A stretch of 64,000 nucleotides of DNA from the NCBI GenBank assembly GCA_031771865.1, contig JASISA010000025.1:2356001-2420000 (forward strand). Direction: 5' to 3'. How positions within the stretch are numbered: the first letter of the stretch is position 1; each line of letters starts with the position of its first letter. Shown one piece after another: positions 53,541 through 64,000 of the stretch. The notes under the pieces were generated by a model that ran no database searches, was not told where the DNA came from, and saw only the letters and a program-made list of their open reading frames with translations. The translations under genes and the position numbers were made by a program. The DNA is from Nothophaeocryptopus gaeumannii. Taxonomy: Eukaryota; Ascomycota; Dothideomycetes; Mycosphaerellales; Mycosphaerellaceae.

Positions 53541-56440
53541 TCATGCCGAAGACCGGCTCCTACGCGTCGCTTCGATCAGGCCTTGAAGAAGCTGCTGCCA
53601 CCAAGCACTCACTCCCCAGCATCTCATGGCCGAGAGCAATTTTGTGCCTTGGACAAGAGCCTTTTCCGGTCCTCTGGACCCATACAAGTCACCAACACCA
53701 GTCAGATGAGCCTGCATGGAGTGACCATGACGAATGAATTGCTGAACTAACTCGTCATCCGTCGGCCTGTCGATTAAGAGGATCTCGCATGACACTTCAT
53801 CGCTGTATTCGGCTTCTTCAGGCGCAGCCCGACTGTGAACCTGTGTCCTTCGCTGTTCGGGCATCTCTGGCGGCGGCCGAGATGTCGACCTGCTCAGGGC
53901 CTGTTTGCGATCGGTAAAGCTACCGAAAGCCCAAAGAACCAGTGCTGCAAGCCCGACTGCGGCGGGCTCGTAGAACGCGTCGACAGTGTAGCGGCGTATG
54001 TGCCACCATACCCCGCCGGCATGAATTACGGCAAGCCTGGCCTTGTACTGGTGCTGAACGGCCCATCGCTGAATGATAAGCTGTCTCGCCTTGGCATTTT
54101 CCGTTTGGGCGAAGCCCGCCGTCATCGAGCGTGCGAGCTCGACAATGTCTGTATGAGGCGTGAGAAGAATAATCCTCGCAAGATGGAGGTGCATCACCGT
54201 GGGGTGCTCAAGACCAGAATTTTGCCCAATGGTAGCGTTAGCTTGCCAATGCAGTATGTCAAGAGCATCGCAAGCAGAGTTTTGCCATCGAGTGAACGTA
54301 GGTATGGACGGTAGCCAAACCGGGGTCTTTGGTAGCTCATCCTGACTTGACTGCCTGCTGGCCGTCGGTTGCCACTGCGAAAGAGGGTTCTCACAGTAGC
54401 GCTCGACCTCCCACAGCCGTTGAAACAGTCCATGAATGATAAGAATTCGAGCAAACTCGCCTCGATCCCGAGATAGCTTTTTTTCCACATAGAGCTCTTG
54501 AAGGGCGAAGTTTAGGGAAGGATTTGAAATGTCTCGGAGAGCTTTGAGAGCATCCCACTCCTGTGCATTCGTGGCATACCAGAGCTTGTCATTGCAAGGC
54601 AGATCGAGGGTGCACTCTGTTAAACTCATCATCGAATTGCGCCGAATATGATATGTAAGCATGGTATCAACGAGCCATGCAGAGTATGCCAAGCGTGTGC
54701 GCTCTTCATGCTCGCACCAGGTCTGCCATTTTGTGCTCAAATCGGCTGAAGAATTCGATTGCCCGACTGGAACTGAGTCCAAACTACGCCGGCAGTCTTC
54801 AAAGACATCAGCGAGATGAGAACGCAGACCCAAGGTCAATTGTCCAAGTCGGGGGTCTCCAGAATAAACACATCCAACAATATGTAAAATGTACACTCCA
54901 CCGCAAATCTTAGTTGTGGTTGGCTGCGCCCTCGAAGTTTCTGTCTGGTGTGCGATGTAGCGATGCACAAATTCGTGCAAGGAGGCTGTGAAGCCCGTAG
55001 GTATCTTGTCTGTGTCAATGTAATGGCTACCAAGCGCGGCCATTGCCAAGGTCAAGAGGTAGTCTTGAGATGCAGTATCGAACCTGGCGCGGTGCACAAA
55101 AGGGAGTACCTGGTCGAAATGAGTAAAGTACAGTCCGACCAAGCTCTCCAACTCGTGTTGCGAGAGAAAAGGCGTATCTTGAAAACGTGGCCAAGGGGCT
55201 GGGGCTTCGATGCACAGCCTTGCATGTGAGTCTTTCAGGTTCTCGTATGTTTCGTTGGCGATGGTTACAGAACCGCTTTCAGTGGCCTGTATTGCGCCGG
55301 CAACCCGCAGAGACAATGCTGTGACGCTCTGCGGGTCCGCCACTGAACGTCGCGAAGTAGACGTCTTCCGCCTTTTGACCCGAGGTAGTCTCGCAGGCTC
55401 TCCGTCGACATAGTACTCTCCAGGCTGAGAGGGGCTCCCTTGGCTGGTCAAGCTGTCCGTCACGGCATTGGAGTGAGTGGAGAACACGCTCGCTGGAGAT
55501 GCGCTCTGGCTAAGTAATCGGAGGTCCGTAATCTGGGGAGGGCTCTGAAGATGCACGGGAGGTAGTTGTGCCTGCCCTTGTGAAGGCTGCGGGCGATATT
55601 GAGTCTGCTCGCCGATCGCGCCATATCCTCCCTCAAACGCGAATTGAGAGAAGTCCGCCGGATCCAGCACCTCTAGCCAATTGGTACTGGACAGCATGTT
55701 TAGATCCCACAGGTCGAAGTCCAACAGCGAGGGGTTTGGTGTTTGCATTCCATTCCCATGCACATGGAAGACAGGTGGGGGTGGCACTGGACGATTGTGC
55801 AAATGAGAGTCTTGTGCTGGGGCGACCGGGCTTGTCAAAGGAGTACCCGGGTAAGTGCAATGGAGACTTCTCTCTCGGCATCTCACACACTGTTGCTCTC
55901 CAGTGCACCTAGCTTTTGCGGCCGCACAACTGCCGCATGCCCGGCCACCTCTTTGAAGCAGCGATGGGGCACTGTTATGGGTGGCTTCATGTCGTGAGAG
56001 GGCATCTCTGAAGAGGCTTCTCGTCAGCGCTTGAGACTGCTGGTCAGATCAAACACGCAAGCGCACCTCCTGATGAATGACTTGGGACAGTACCTGCAAT
56101 TGAAAGGCCTGTCTTCATTGTGGATCAGTTCATGGCGCCGTAAATGCTCCGCCCTTCCGAACGCCTTGGCACAACGTGAGCAAGGGAATTCCTTCATTGG
56201 CGCTCTTGAGGCAATCGCATTGTTGTGGTGCGATGACAGGGTGAACTTCTCCCCGCTGAAACTTGGCATGAAGACACCCTTAGCTCTACCCTTCAACCCA
56301 GCCAGCGGTGGCGAGACCGCCCAGAGACCGCTTGGTACGGCCGACCATATGGACGCGTGGCCGAGAAACACCTTGCTCCTGAAGCCAGTGAAGCCAGTTC
56401 CGATGCCACATCCACCAGAAGAATCACATGCAGTATTCAC
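53541..56440 (-). CDS. Transcription factor with two C2H2 fingers, a Zn2Cys6 cluster and a fungal TF domain
   Basis: Exons 56440..56067 and 56007..53541 give 946 residues; the 58-nt intron starts GTGCGC and ends CAG. It splits the second finger: FNCRYCPKSFIRR in exon 1 joins DALSRHEATH in exon 2. The first finger is FPCSRCAKAFGRAEHLRRHELIH. A Zn2Cys6 cluster follows about 20 residues later (ACGSCAAAKARC ... CVRCRERSLHC). From about residue 340 onward there is a fungal TF (PF04082-like) domain with WPRFQDTPFLSQHELESLVGLYF and RTRLAYSAWLVDTM. The start could lie at 56269 or 56197 instead. It diverges from a GH127 gene with only 270 bp between start codons, so it probably regulates that gene and the sugar transporter beyond it. 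The inducer is unknown; arabinose is my inference. Confidence 0.88.
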
Positions 56441-56710
56441 GGGCCTGCGCTCATCGGACCCGATCTACAGAAAGCAGAGGACCAGTCGTTGGAAGCACAC
56501 CATGTCCCCTGCCGCCGCTTGAAGCACGAACAGCACACTGGCCCTCCGACCCGCCCCCTTCGGAGATGCTGCGCTGCCACTGATGCGTCTCCAAGACATT
56601 GCAGAATAGTTGCCACAGTGGTGATCATCTATGTAAGCGAGCAGGTATGGTAGGCAGCTCATTCTCGCTCCTCGTGTGCGTATCGCGTTCTCTACCATCC
56701 ACAATCCGAA
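56441..56710. promoter_or_regulatory. Divergent promoter between the regulator and the GH127 gene
   Basis: A 270-bp region between oppositely oriented start codons, consistent with shared or autoregulated transcription. Confidence 0.5.
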
Positions 56711-58776
56711 ATGTCTTATCCCCAGACCGTGTTCGCTGCCACTGAGATCGACGATGCCTCGCTTGTCGGCAGACGACGCAAAACCGTAGCCGCCATCACT
56801 CTGCGCTATCAGCTTCAAGTGCTGAAAGATACCGGCCGATATGAAGCGTTCAAGTTGCAGTGGCATCCGACTTATGGCGAGCCTCCTCTGGTACGAAGCA
56901 CCCTCCGAAGCACCCTCTCACCGTTGGCACTGACCAGTCGCTACAGGTCTGGCCGATTCCAAATCATTTGTTCTGGGATAGTGATGTTGCGAAATGGATC
57001 GAAGGAGCCTGCTACTTCTTGAAGCAGCAGTCTCTCCCCGAGGTTGATGCTGCTGTTCACGAATTGGTCGACATGTTACGATCGGCCCAGCAGCCTGATG
57101 GGTACTTGAACATTCATTACACAGTCGTAGAGCCTGGCAAGCGCTTCACGAACTTGCGTGATATGCACGAGCTCTATAACTGTGGGCATTCGATCGAGGC
57201 GGCCTTGGCGCACAGCGACCTGTATCGAAACGATCAGTTGCTGGGTCCGATCATGAAATACGTGGATCTGCTTTGCAAAAGCTTTGGCGCCGGTTCTGAT
57301 CAAACTCATGGATATCCTGGCCACCCAGAAATCGAGCTGGCCCTTCTGCGACTGTATGATCGTACTGCCAAGACCAGGTATCTCGATCTTGCCCGCTACT
57401 TCATTACGGAGAGAGGTAACCCAAAGGGCGCATCAGATAGCAATTATTTCCTGTGGGAAGCATCACAGCGAGGTGATGATCCGGCGAGGAGACCTGCGTT
57501 CTTCCCTGAACAGCCGGACCACTGTCTCTGGTACCATCAAGCTCACGCGCCGATCGCTGCTCAGCCGACCGCACAAGGACACTCCGTGCGAGCGATGTAT
57601 CTACTGACTGCGGTGGCGGATCTGGTTCGCATGAATTCTGGAAGTACGCCCGAGCTCAAGACTGCTCTTTACCGGCTGTGGCAGAACATGACTGAGCGCA
57701 AAATGTATGCAACCGGTGGCATAGGAGCGATCAAGCAGTGGGAAGGCTTCAGTCATCACGACTACTTCCTTCCCCAGAGCACAGATGAAGGAGGCTGCTA
57801 CGCCGAGACATGCGCATCGATCGGTGTGATGATGCTGGCACAGCGCCTTCTACAGATCGACCTCGATGGCAATTTTGGGGATATCATGGAGCTCTGCCTA
57901 TACAACACAGTCTTGACCGCAATGTCTCACGACGGCAAAGGCTTCACTTATGAAAACCAACTTGCTTCCAGTGACGATGATCTTTCTAGACGCTCGGAGT
58001 GGTTCACGGTCGCTTGCTGCCCGCCAAACATTTTGCGATTCCTGGGCCAAATCGGAGGCTACGCCTGGAGTTACGAAGTGAACAAGAGCAAAATGACCGG
58101 TTCTGCATCTGCTCATCTGTATGTTCCCAGTACCCTGAGGTTCGAAGTGGCCGGCCGGGAAGTGAAGATTACCCAAAAGACTGCATGGCCTTGGAAAGGT
58201 GACATTGATTTTGAGCTATCGAGCGACGACATCATCGATCTGAGATTGAGAATACCACGCTGGGCAACGTCGCACACTCTCACCCCGTCTTGTGCTGAGG
58301 TCAGCATGGATAAGGGCTACCTCATGCTGCCAGCGTCCTGGCTTGCGAAGAACCAGAACTTCCGCCTCTCCATTCCGTTGGTGCCCAGATGGCTCGCGCA
58401 ACATCCCAACACCAATCAGAACACTTTGACTCTGGCGAGAGGACCTGTCGTATACTGTGTGGAAGACTACGACAACGCCTGGGTCAGAGATCACTTCAAG
58501 GGCGTGTTAGTCACTCCCGATGGCTCAGTGATCGAGCGTGAAGTGGTAGATGAGAAGACTAAGGACGAATACGTTGCTCTCACTGTACGGAACGGGGCTC
58601 GTCAGCTCTCCACGATCCCCTTCAACTCTACGCCGTTTGTGGATCACACGACATTACAGGATGCATTGAAACAGAGCGAGCCCATATCAGAACTACACTT
58701 TGTGCCCTACTACTTCAGGGCCAACAGGGGTGGCAAAGGCCAGATGCGAGTAGGCTTGAAGAAGCTCGGCAGTTAG
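56711..58776 (+). CDS. GH127 beta-L-arabinofuranosidase (DUF1680 family)
   Basis: Exons 56711..56890 and 56947..58776 give 669 residues, typical for GH127; the 56-nt intron starts GTACGA and ends CAG. No signal peptide is present, so the enzyme is probably cytosolic. The all-alpha barrel contains FWDSDVAKWIEGACY, AQQPDGYLNIHYTVVEP, MHELYNCGHSIEAA, HGYPGHPEIELALLRLY, KMYATGGIGA and the active-site elements: CYAETCAS (Glu and Cys zinc ligands) and the Cys pair in TVACCPPNILRF, where one Cys is the nucleophile in characterised HypBA1-type enzymes. The C-terminal part is the beta-sandwich region (LRLRIPRWA, LARGPVVYCVED). It would release L-arabinose from beta-linked arabino-oligosaccharides. It lies between a regulator and a sugar transporter, suggesting uptake followed by intracellular hydrolysis. 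Confidence 0.93.
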
Positions 58777-59291
58777 AAGGCACAGACAATATCCAATGAC
58801 AGCGTTCGACAAGCCAAAATAATGCAGCATCCCTATAGCACCTTCAGAGGGGATCACATTCTTGACAATTTTTTATACGTACTACAGAGCATGTCATTGT
58901 AAGACCGACTCTCCCCACGAACAACGCGAATCTCGAAGACGATGTCCTGCGCCCGACCTTGTGCCCTTCAAGCCTCGTGGAAGACCGGCATTTCCCTGCC
59001 CAGCCAGGTTACCTATTGGTGGAACCAGCATCCGTTGCAGCTCTCACGTTTCTCACCCTCCGGACTGCCCACCTTCACATTGTCAGAGCATGGTGAACCT
59101 TCTGTACACCCAGGCCCTTCTCCGCATCCTCCAGAGAACGTCTTTGCATGAGGATGTCGAGACATATAAGACTTCAAGTTGCGCGATGAATAACCATGCT
59201 AGGAATTGCAAGTCGTGGCAACCTGGACTGCAGTCAGTTGGACGACGCTGAATTTGAGCATTGATTGACTACGAAGGGTATCTTGCTCGAC
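58777..59291. other. Spacer upstream of the sugar transporter
   Basis: About 0.5 kb between two co-oriented genes; no gene recognised. It must hold the GH127 3' end and the transporter promoter. Confidence 0.5.
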
Positions 59292-60830
59292 ATGGGTCTC
59301 ATTGAGAAATTCCTCCTTGAGGAGGACCGCTTTGCGGCACTGCTCTTATACGGAATGGTATTCTGCACATGCTTCAATGGTATGTCACGCACTTCTTTAC
59401 CGTGAGAGTCAAAGCTAACACGATATAGGATACGATGCCGGTATCATGACAGTCATCTTGGCCGATCCTCAATTCAGCGAATACTACCATATGACCGACG
59501 ACCGTCAAGGTGTAGTCGCTGTGATCCCTTGGGCTACTACAGGTGTTGCTCAGCTATTCTTCGGCGGTACACTGGCGAGCTTGGTCGGTCGGCTTTGGGC
59601 TTTGAGACTGTCGCTTGTCTTCATGTGTCTAGGAGTGTGAGTAAGATGGAAGAATATCAAAGCGGATGAGGTACTGACACCGTCACAGCGTTGTTCAATC
59701 CGTCCCGAACACCTATGCTGTGCTCATTGTAGGCCGTTTGATGACGGGTCTTGGCTTTGGCTGCGTCTGTGAGTCGAAGTCCCGTATCACTATGCCGAAA
59801 CACTGCTGACGATTTCAACTTCCAAGACATCGCAACCAGCCTCTACGTCGCCGAATGCGCCCCCAAGATGCTCCGCGGTAGCTTCGTCGGGACTGTCACC
59901 CAGTTCGGATATCAGTTCGGCACACTGCTAGCCTTCTGGACCGGCTACGGCATGTCCTTCCATACTTCTCCCTACAACATCGCTTGGCGCGTCTCAAACG
60001 TCATCCAGATCCCCATCGGTCTTATATTTGTCGCCGTTAGCTTCTGGTACGTCGAATCTCCCAGATGGTTGCTGCAAAAACACGCGGAAGAGCCAGAGCG
60101 AGCGCTCAAAGCACTGGCCAAACTTCGATCTGGAAGCCCAACAGACGAGCGTATTCGAGTCGAATTCCACGAAATGGTCGCCTCTCACGAGTACCGCAAG
60201 CGCTTCGATACCGGATGCATTGGCCTTTTCAAAAACGCCGCCATGCGTAAACGTCTCTGCTACGGAGTCTACGCCATGGCTCTTCAGCAATTCGGCGGTA
60301 TCGCTGCTCTGACCATGTACGCAACCCTCATCTACAAGTCTCTCGGCTGGGATCAAGGAAGCCAAGCTCTGGCGATCAATGGTATTCAAGCCGTCCTCCA
60401 ACTCTTCATCGTCTTGGTCAATACTTTCACGGTCGACAGGTTCGGTCGAAGACAACTCCTCATCGCCGGTTTTGCTATCCAGTCCCTTGCACTACTTATC
60501 CTATCGAGCTTGACGACAGCTTTCCCCGCGAACCTGAACAAGCCCGCTGCGGTGGTCGAGATTGCCATGTTCTTCATTGTTGGCTTGACATATTGCTGGT
60601 CAAACGGACCTGTCACGCCAGCCATCGCATCGGAGATCTTTCCGCAGCATGTTCGAGATAAGGCATTCGGTATTTCGGCTCTGGGTCAGACTGTCTGTCT
60701 GATTGCCTTGACGCAGCCCTGGCCGCGGTTCAATAAGGAAGTTGGGCCGAAGAGTTATTGGTTGTTGTTTGCATTGAATGTGGTTGCTATGATTTCTGTG
60801 ATTTTTGTTCGTGCGAAACGAAGGGCCTAG
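59292..60830 (+). CDS. Sugar-porter MFS transporter
   Basis: Exons 59292..59379, 59429..59636, 59689..59768 and 59827..60830 give 459 residues; introns of 49, 52 and 58 nt are GT..AG and keep the frame. The protein has the sugar-porter signature: NGYDAGIMTVIL in the first span, GRLMTGLGFGCV, the central WYVESPRWLLQKH loop, LQQFGGIAALTMYATLIY, DRFGRRQLL and SEIFPQHVRDKAFGISA. It is somewhat shorter than the usual 500-550 residues because the cytosolic N- and C-termini are brief; twelve spans still fit. It lies 0.5 kb downstream of the GH127 gene on the same strand, so it may import arabino-oligosaccharides or the monosaccharide. Substrate is inferred from context only. Confidence 0.92.
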
Positions 60831-61193
60831 AAACAGCCCCGTAGGGAACGCGACGAGCTTGCGACGAGCGTTACCGAAGGGCCGCTGTTTCTGGCCCGGA
60901 GTGCGCGCGAATAACAATCAGACTCTTAAAGAGGAAGGTATGTTGTCCATATGGGGCTTCGTTTTGAAGATGCGATACGCAAAATCTCAGAACGGGTGTA
61001 GAATTGAGTCCGGACTCTCATTGGTAGAAAGTCGAAACGAATTGGCCTAAGGCAGAGAGCCTGCTTGACCGCACCTCCTGTACCTACTTCTTTCTTTCAT
61101 ATCAATACACCGCTATCCCATTCGCATCCCTTCCGATCTACACGAGTACCGCCGTCATTACGATCCGCAACATTACTATGAAGAACGCTCCAT

Positions 61194-61406
61194 AGCGGTG
61201 AGGCTCCGGGGGGTTTGGGAGGAGGAACGACGACCATCCCCCCAGCCTCTAAGCGACAATCCCGACCCAATACGATCGAACGGCATGCGATACACTACAC
61301 ACACTACAAGGGCTCTACAGCGGTGAGGCTCCGAGGGGTTTGGGAGCAATGACTCCCGGAGCCTGCGTAGGGCCAGTCGTGCGACCATCCCCCCAGCCTC
61401 TGAGCG
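61194..61406. repeat. Two direct copies of a hairpin-forming GC-rich motif
   Basis: Copy 1 has AGCGGTGAGGCTCCGGGGGG at 61194-61213 and CGACCATCCCCCCAGCCTCT at 61230-61249. Copy 2 has near-identical halves at 61319-61346 and 61382-61406. Within each copy GAGGCT(CC)GGGGGG can pair with CCCCCCAGCCTC, an imperfect stem with a two-base bulge. Confidence 0.75.
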
Positions 61407-61481
61407 GGAACTATCACGACCACTTGGGCTTCAAAAAGACACGTTACTAGTACGGGCACGGTAAAGACGGGAGGCAGACTG

Positions 61482-61524
61482 AGGCAAAAGAGGTGACAGG
61501 CAAAAGAGGTGACAGGCAAAAGGA
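61482..61524 (+). repeat. 16-bp tandem repeat
   Basis: The unit AGGCAAAAGAGGTGAC occurs twice in full (61482-61497, 61498-61513), followed by a partial third copy. Confidence 0.9.
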
Positions 61525-61831
61525 CAACAAAGGGCAAAACCTAAACCTCCGGTGCTGCACGAATGCAGTCGGAGGTGAATGGTACAACTCCCGAAGAGCT
61601 GTTTGGTTAACACGGGTACTACTCGCGGCCGCCGATTGGACCTTCGTACATGCTTTCCACAGAGCAGCGGTTCCACAAGTGGCTACCTGCTACTGCTTGG
61701 GCGATTGTTCACGTGCCTTCTTAGATTCATAACAGCCATTACAGCCGAATCGAGATAAGCGGACATTACGTATCGAGAACACATCGCACACTGCATACCG
61801 AACGCACCCACGCAAGTAGGCACGACAGCCA

Positions 61832-64000
61832 GTGGGCCAGCTGCCATCTAGCAGTATGGTTTGCTTCTCTCGACCCGTTTGGGCACCGCCTGTGGCCTGC
61901 ACCCTCCGCGATGGCCGCCCGCACCCCAAGATGCGGCACGATCACCACTACGCACCGCATGCCTTCCACAGTCGCCAATGCCGTCGAGCCCACCTCTTTC
62001 GCCGCCAGAAAGCCTTCCGCCGCCGCATAGTGATCCTCCAGCTGCAACTCGAGGAGCTGAAGCGACAGGCCAACGCCGAGAAAGCGCGAGAGACAACTCA
62101 GCAGTTCCTCGACCGCGTGCTTGGCCAGTCTACCCCTATCGCTCAGCAGGAGTTCATCGTCAACATGGCAACCGTGGGCATAGCACCTGGCGCTCCAATG
62201 CCACCGCCTGGCCCACCTGGAGGAGGTCCGCCAAAGAAGCCGGCCTCGAGACCTGACATTCCCCCTCCTACTGAACAAGAGCTTTTACTTCAGGATAACT
62301 ACGCTATCGGAGATAATGAGCCAGGAAAGGCCTGTGCGAACTGTAGTCATCGGAAGAAGTGGAATCAGTTCATAAACAAGCGCAAGAAGAACAGCACTAC
62401 TGCCGATTGTCTGCGATGCCGAAATGCGAAGAACCAGAGCGGTGCGAATGCAAAGAAGCGCAAGGCAAGCGACTCAGATCCATCGCTAGCTTCGTCTACA
62501 GCTACTCCGGCAAAGAGAGGTCGTCCGGCTACACGATCGTCGAGTCAGAGCCATGCTCCCTCTTCTCAGCAAGCTCCTTCGTCCTCTCAGAATCTGCCTT
62601 CTATCGCTCCATCGCCGACGCCGCCTCCTACGTTTCAGCCAACAGTCCCTGGCGGTACGCAATCGACCGGCTCTACGCTTAGCAACATCAACGTTGCGCC
62701 TACTCGCACAAATATGGTTCCACCTCTAATGCCGCAGCAACATCAAGATCAAGCCCAGCCTCGCAGCAATGAATCCGAATCGCCCGGCCCTAATGTCCGC
62801 CACCGTGGAGTACACAGTAGCGATGATCCTTCAACAGCCGACGCCCGAGCTCAGCAAGGAACGATTCGGCGTGACCATCGTACTAGAGGACGCGCTGGCG
62901 AGCAAGACATCTCATCTACACCTTCTCTACACGCATTGAAGGCTCGCACTACCGGTGCTACTACTTCGGGCTCACCCTCATCTGCGCCAATGCCTACCGC
63001 CGATGTAGGGATGGCGCGGCCGACCCCTGTTCCTACAGATAACACCTTGCCGAGCGCGTACTTCCCGTCAATCGACTCTGTTATGCAGCTGCAAGGCCAA
63101 GAGTCTACTACACAAGAGCCGGGCAGCGATGAGCTATTGCCAAGCGGTGCATTCAACTTCGGCGATCCAGGCTCAGATAACCCGGACAACCGGCTTTGGT
63201 TTCTATGCGAGACTTGTGATGTGCCTCGGGCAATCGCGCGTGTTACTGCTGCGCATAAGCATACGTGTGTGTACTGCGCTAAGGGCAACATTAACCCTTT
63301 AACTCAGAAGAAGTGGTGCCAGCTTGCAATTCATGAGACAGATCGGCAAGAGTTCTTTGCTGAAGACGACCCTGAGATGGAATACGAGTTCAACTGCCGT
63401 ACGCATCGTGTTGAAGCTACGTCACGCCCTGGACCCCAAGCTCGAAAGCGCGCTGAGGAAGCTGATCAGCAATATCGAGAGCTGTTTCTTGGTACTGGCA
63501 CTGACGAGAACCCTTCACCGGATCCGCCGATCGCTTTTGGCTCGCTCGAGGACAACCCAGCCCTACATGAGAAGGATTGGGAGCTAGTGCAGCAGTTTCA
63601 TAATGCCCTCGAGCAGGAGCATATGGATATGTGTTGGAACGAGCAGAAGCAAAAGGGCTGCAAGGAGCGGTGGTTCAATATGCAACTCGACATGAACCCA
63701 GAGTCAGATACATGCAAAATCTGCAGGCGCTGCCGCACAACGAGAGACGGCAACAAATTCTACGGAGGGCCGGACCTCATGTCGGATGCTAACTGTATGG
63801 ATCCTGGAGAGAAAGCACCCGATCTGCCTGAGCTCACGATGATTGAAGAGATTCTTATTGCCCGGGTCCACGTCTATGTTGAGATGAGGCTTGTGAAAGG
63901 CGCGCAGTGGCGTTACAAGAACAACGTTGTCAACTTCCTTCGAGACACCGGCAAGGTCTAGAAGCAATTGCCGCTCCTACCGGAACATATCGAGACTGTC
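61832..64000 (+). pseudogene. Helitron helicase-like protein, N-terminal part (DUF6570 type), with a stop codon
   Basis: The frame is open from the ATG at 61832 (alternative 61856) to TAG at 63959-63961 (709 codons) and continues in the same frame to the window end. Order: an Arg-rich start; a Pro/Gly-rich stretch; a paired CxxC module (KACANCSHRKKW ... CLRCRNAK, about residues 169-200); a long Ser/Thr/Pro-rich linker; a second Cys module (FLCETCDV ... CVYC); and from about residue 600 the block typical of Helitron helicase-like proteins (ERWFNMQL, CKICRRC, MDPGEKAPDLPELTMIEEILIARVHVYVE, NVVNFLRDTGKV). The stop falls where relatives have Tyr, in GKV-stop-KQLPLLPEHIE, and family sequence resumes directly after it. 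The element copy is therefore probably dead unless read through. Family assignment is from memory of the LPELT..EE..IARVH block. Confidence 0.83.

Larger units (their letters stand above)
60831..61831. other. Repeat-bearing spacer before the Helitron gene
   Basis: No protein gene. It contains two direct copies of a hairpin-forming GC-rich motif (61194-61407) and a 16-bp tandem repeat (61482-61524), and probably includes the 5' non-coding part of the mobile element. Confidence 0.5.
61194..64000 (+). mobile_element. Left part of a Helitron-type element (right end outside the window)
   Basis: The element is inferred from its helicase-like protein gene; the boundaries are not seen. The left limit is set at the first structured repeat and is a guess. 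The 3' CTRR end and the Rep and Pif1 helicase domains would lie beyond base 64000. Confidence 0.6.

Noticed and set aside
1..64000. CRISPR array, tRNA gene or bacterial-type operon signals
   Set aside because: None seen; the spliced genes and protein families indicate a filamentous fungus. I could not run a tRNA covariance search, so a tRNA could have been missed.

Overview
The window looks like nuclear DNA of a filamentous ascomycete, most likely a Dothideomycete (the Mycosphaerellales is my guess, inferred from protein resemblance and gene style). The genes are intron-poor, with short GT..AG introns (mostly 49-72 nt, CTRAY-type branch sites). The protein families are typical of Pezizomycotina: Zn2Cys6 regulators, a siderophore NRPS, fungal GH3 and GH127 enzymes, and OPT and MFS transporters. 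Genes lie on both strands and are separated by long stretches in which I see no gene.

Layout. 1-2.4 kb: the 5' part of a Hub1-type ubiquitin-like protein and an unrecognised gene. 4.8-7.1 kb: a GH3 beta-glucosidase pseudogene. 7.9-9.8 kb: an Sds3-like histone deacetylase complex subunit. 12.2-14.5 kb: a Zn2Cys6 transcription factor. 16.0-21.3 kb: an OPT transporter, a truncated PRMT3-like N-terminal stub and a cytochrome P450 with one nonsense codon. 23.5-26.4 kb: a tail-to-tail pair made of a stand-alone RNase H protein and a gene that looks like a catalytically degenerate RNase H fold. 27.2-29.7 kb: a coiled-coil protein whose long intron is an open, in-frame tandem repeat.

31.1-50.1 kb holds a six-gene extracellular hydroxamate siderophore cluster. 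It contains the SidD/NPS6-type NRPS, an ABC-B exporter, the SidH-type enoyl-CoA hydratase (ends in SKL), the SidF-type hydroxyornithine acyltransferase (ends in AKL), the SidJ-type DUF1749 esterase and a MirB-type siderophore importer. SidH and SidF would make and transfer the acyl group in peroxisomes, and the NRPS would join the acylated hydroxyornithines. The ABC protein may export the product, the MFS protein would re-import the ferric form, and SidJ would hydrolyse it. Two exact ATCAGATAA sites, the target of SreA-type iron-responsive GATA repressors, lie upstream of the ABC and SidJ genes.

51.5-60.8 kb: a small secreted-protein gene broken in a G run, then a probable arabinose-utilisation group: a C2H2 plus Zn2Cys6 regulator divergent from a cytosolic GH127 beta-L-arabinofuranosidase, followed by a sugar-porter MFS. 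61.2-64.0 kb: the left part of a Helitron-type element, with a stop codon in its helicase-like gene, running off the window. Gene decay recurs across the window (GH3, P450, PRMT3 stub, secreted protein, Helitron).
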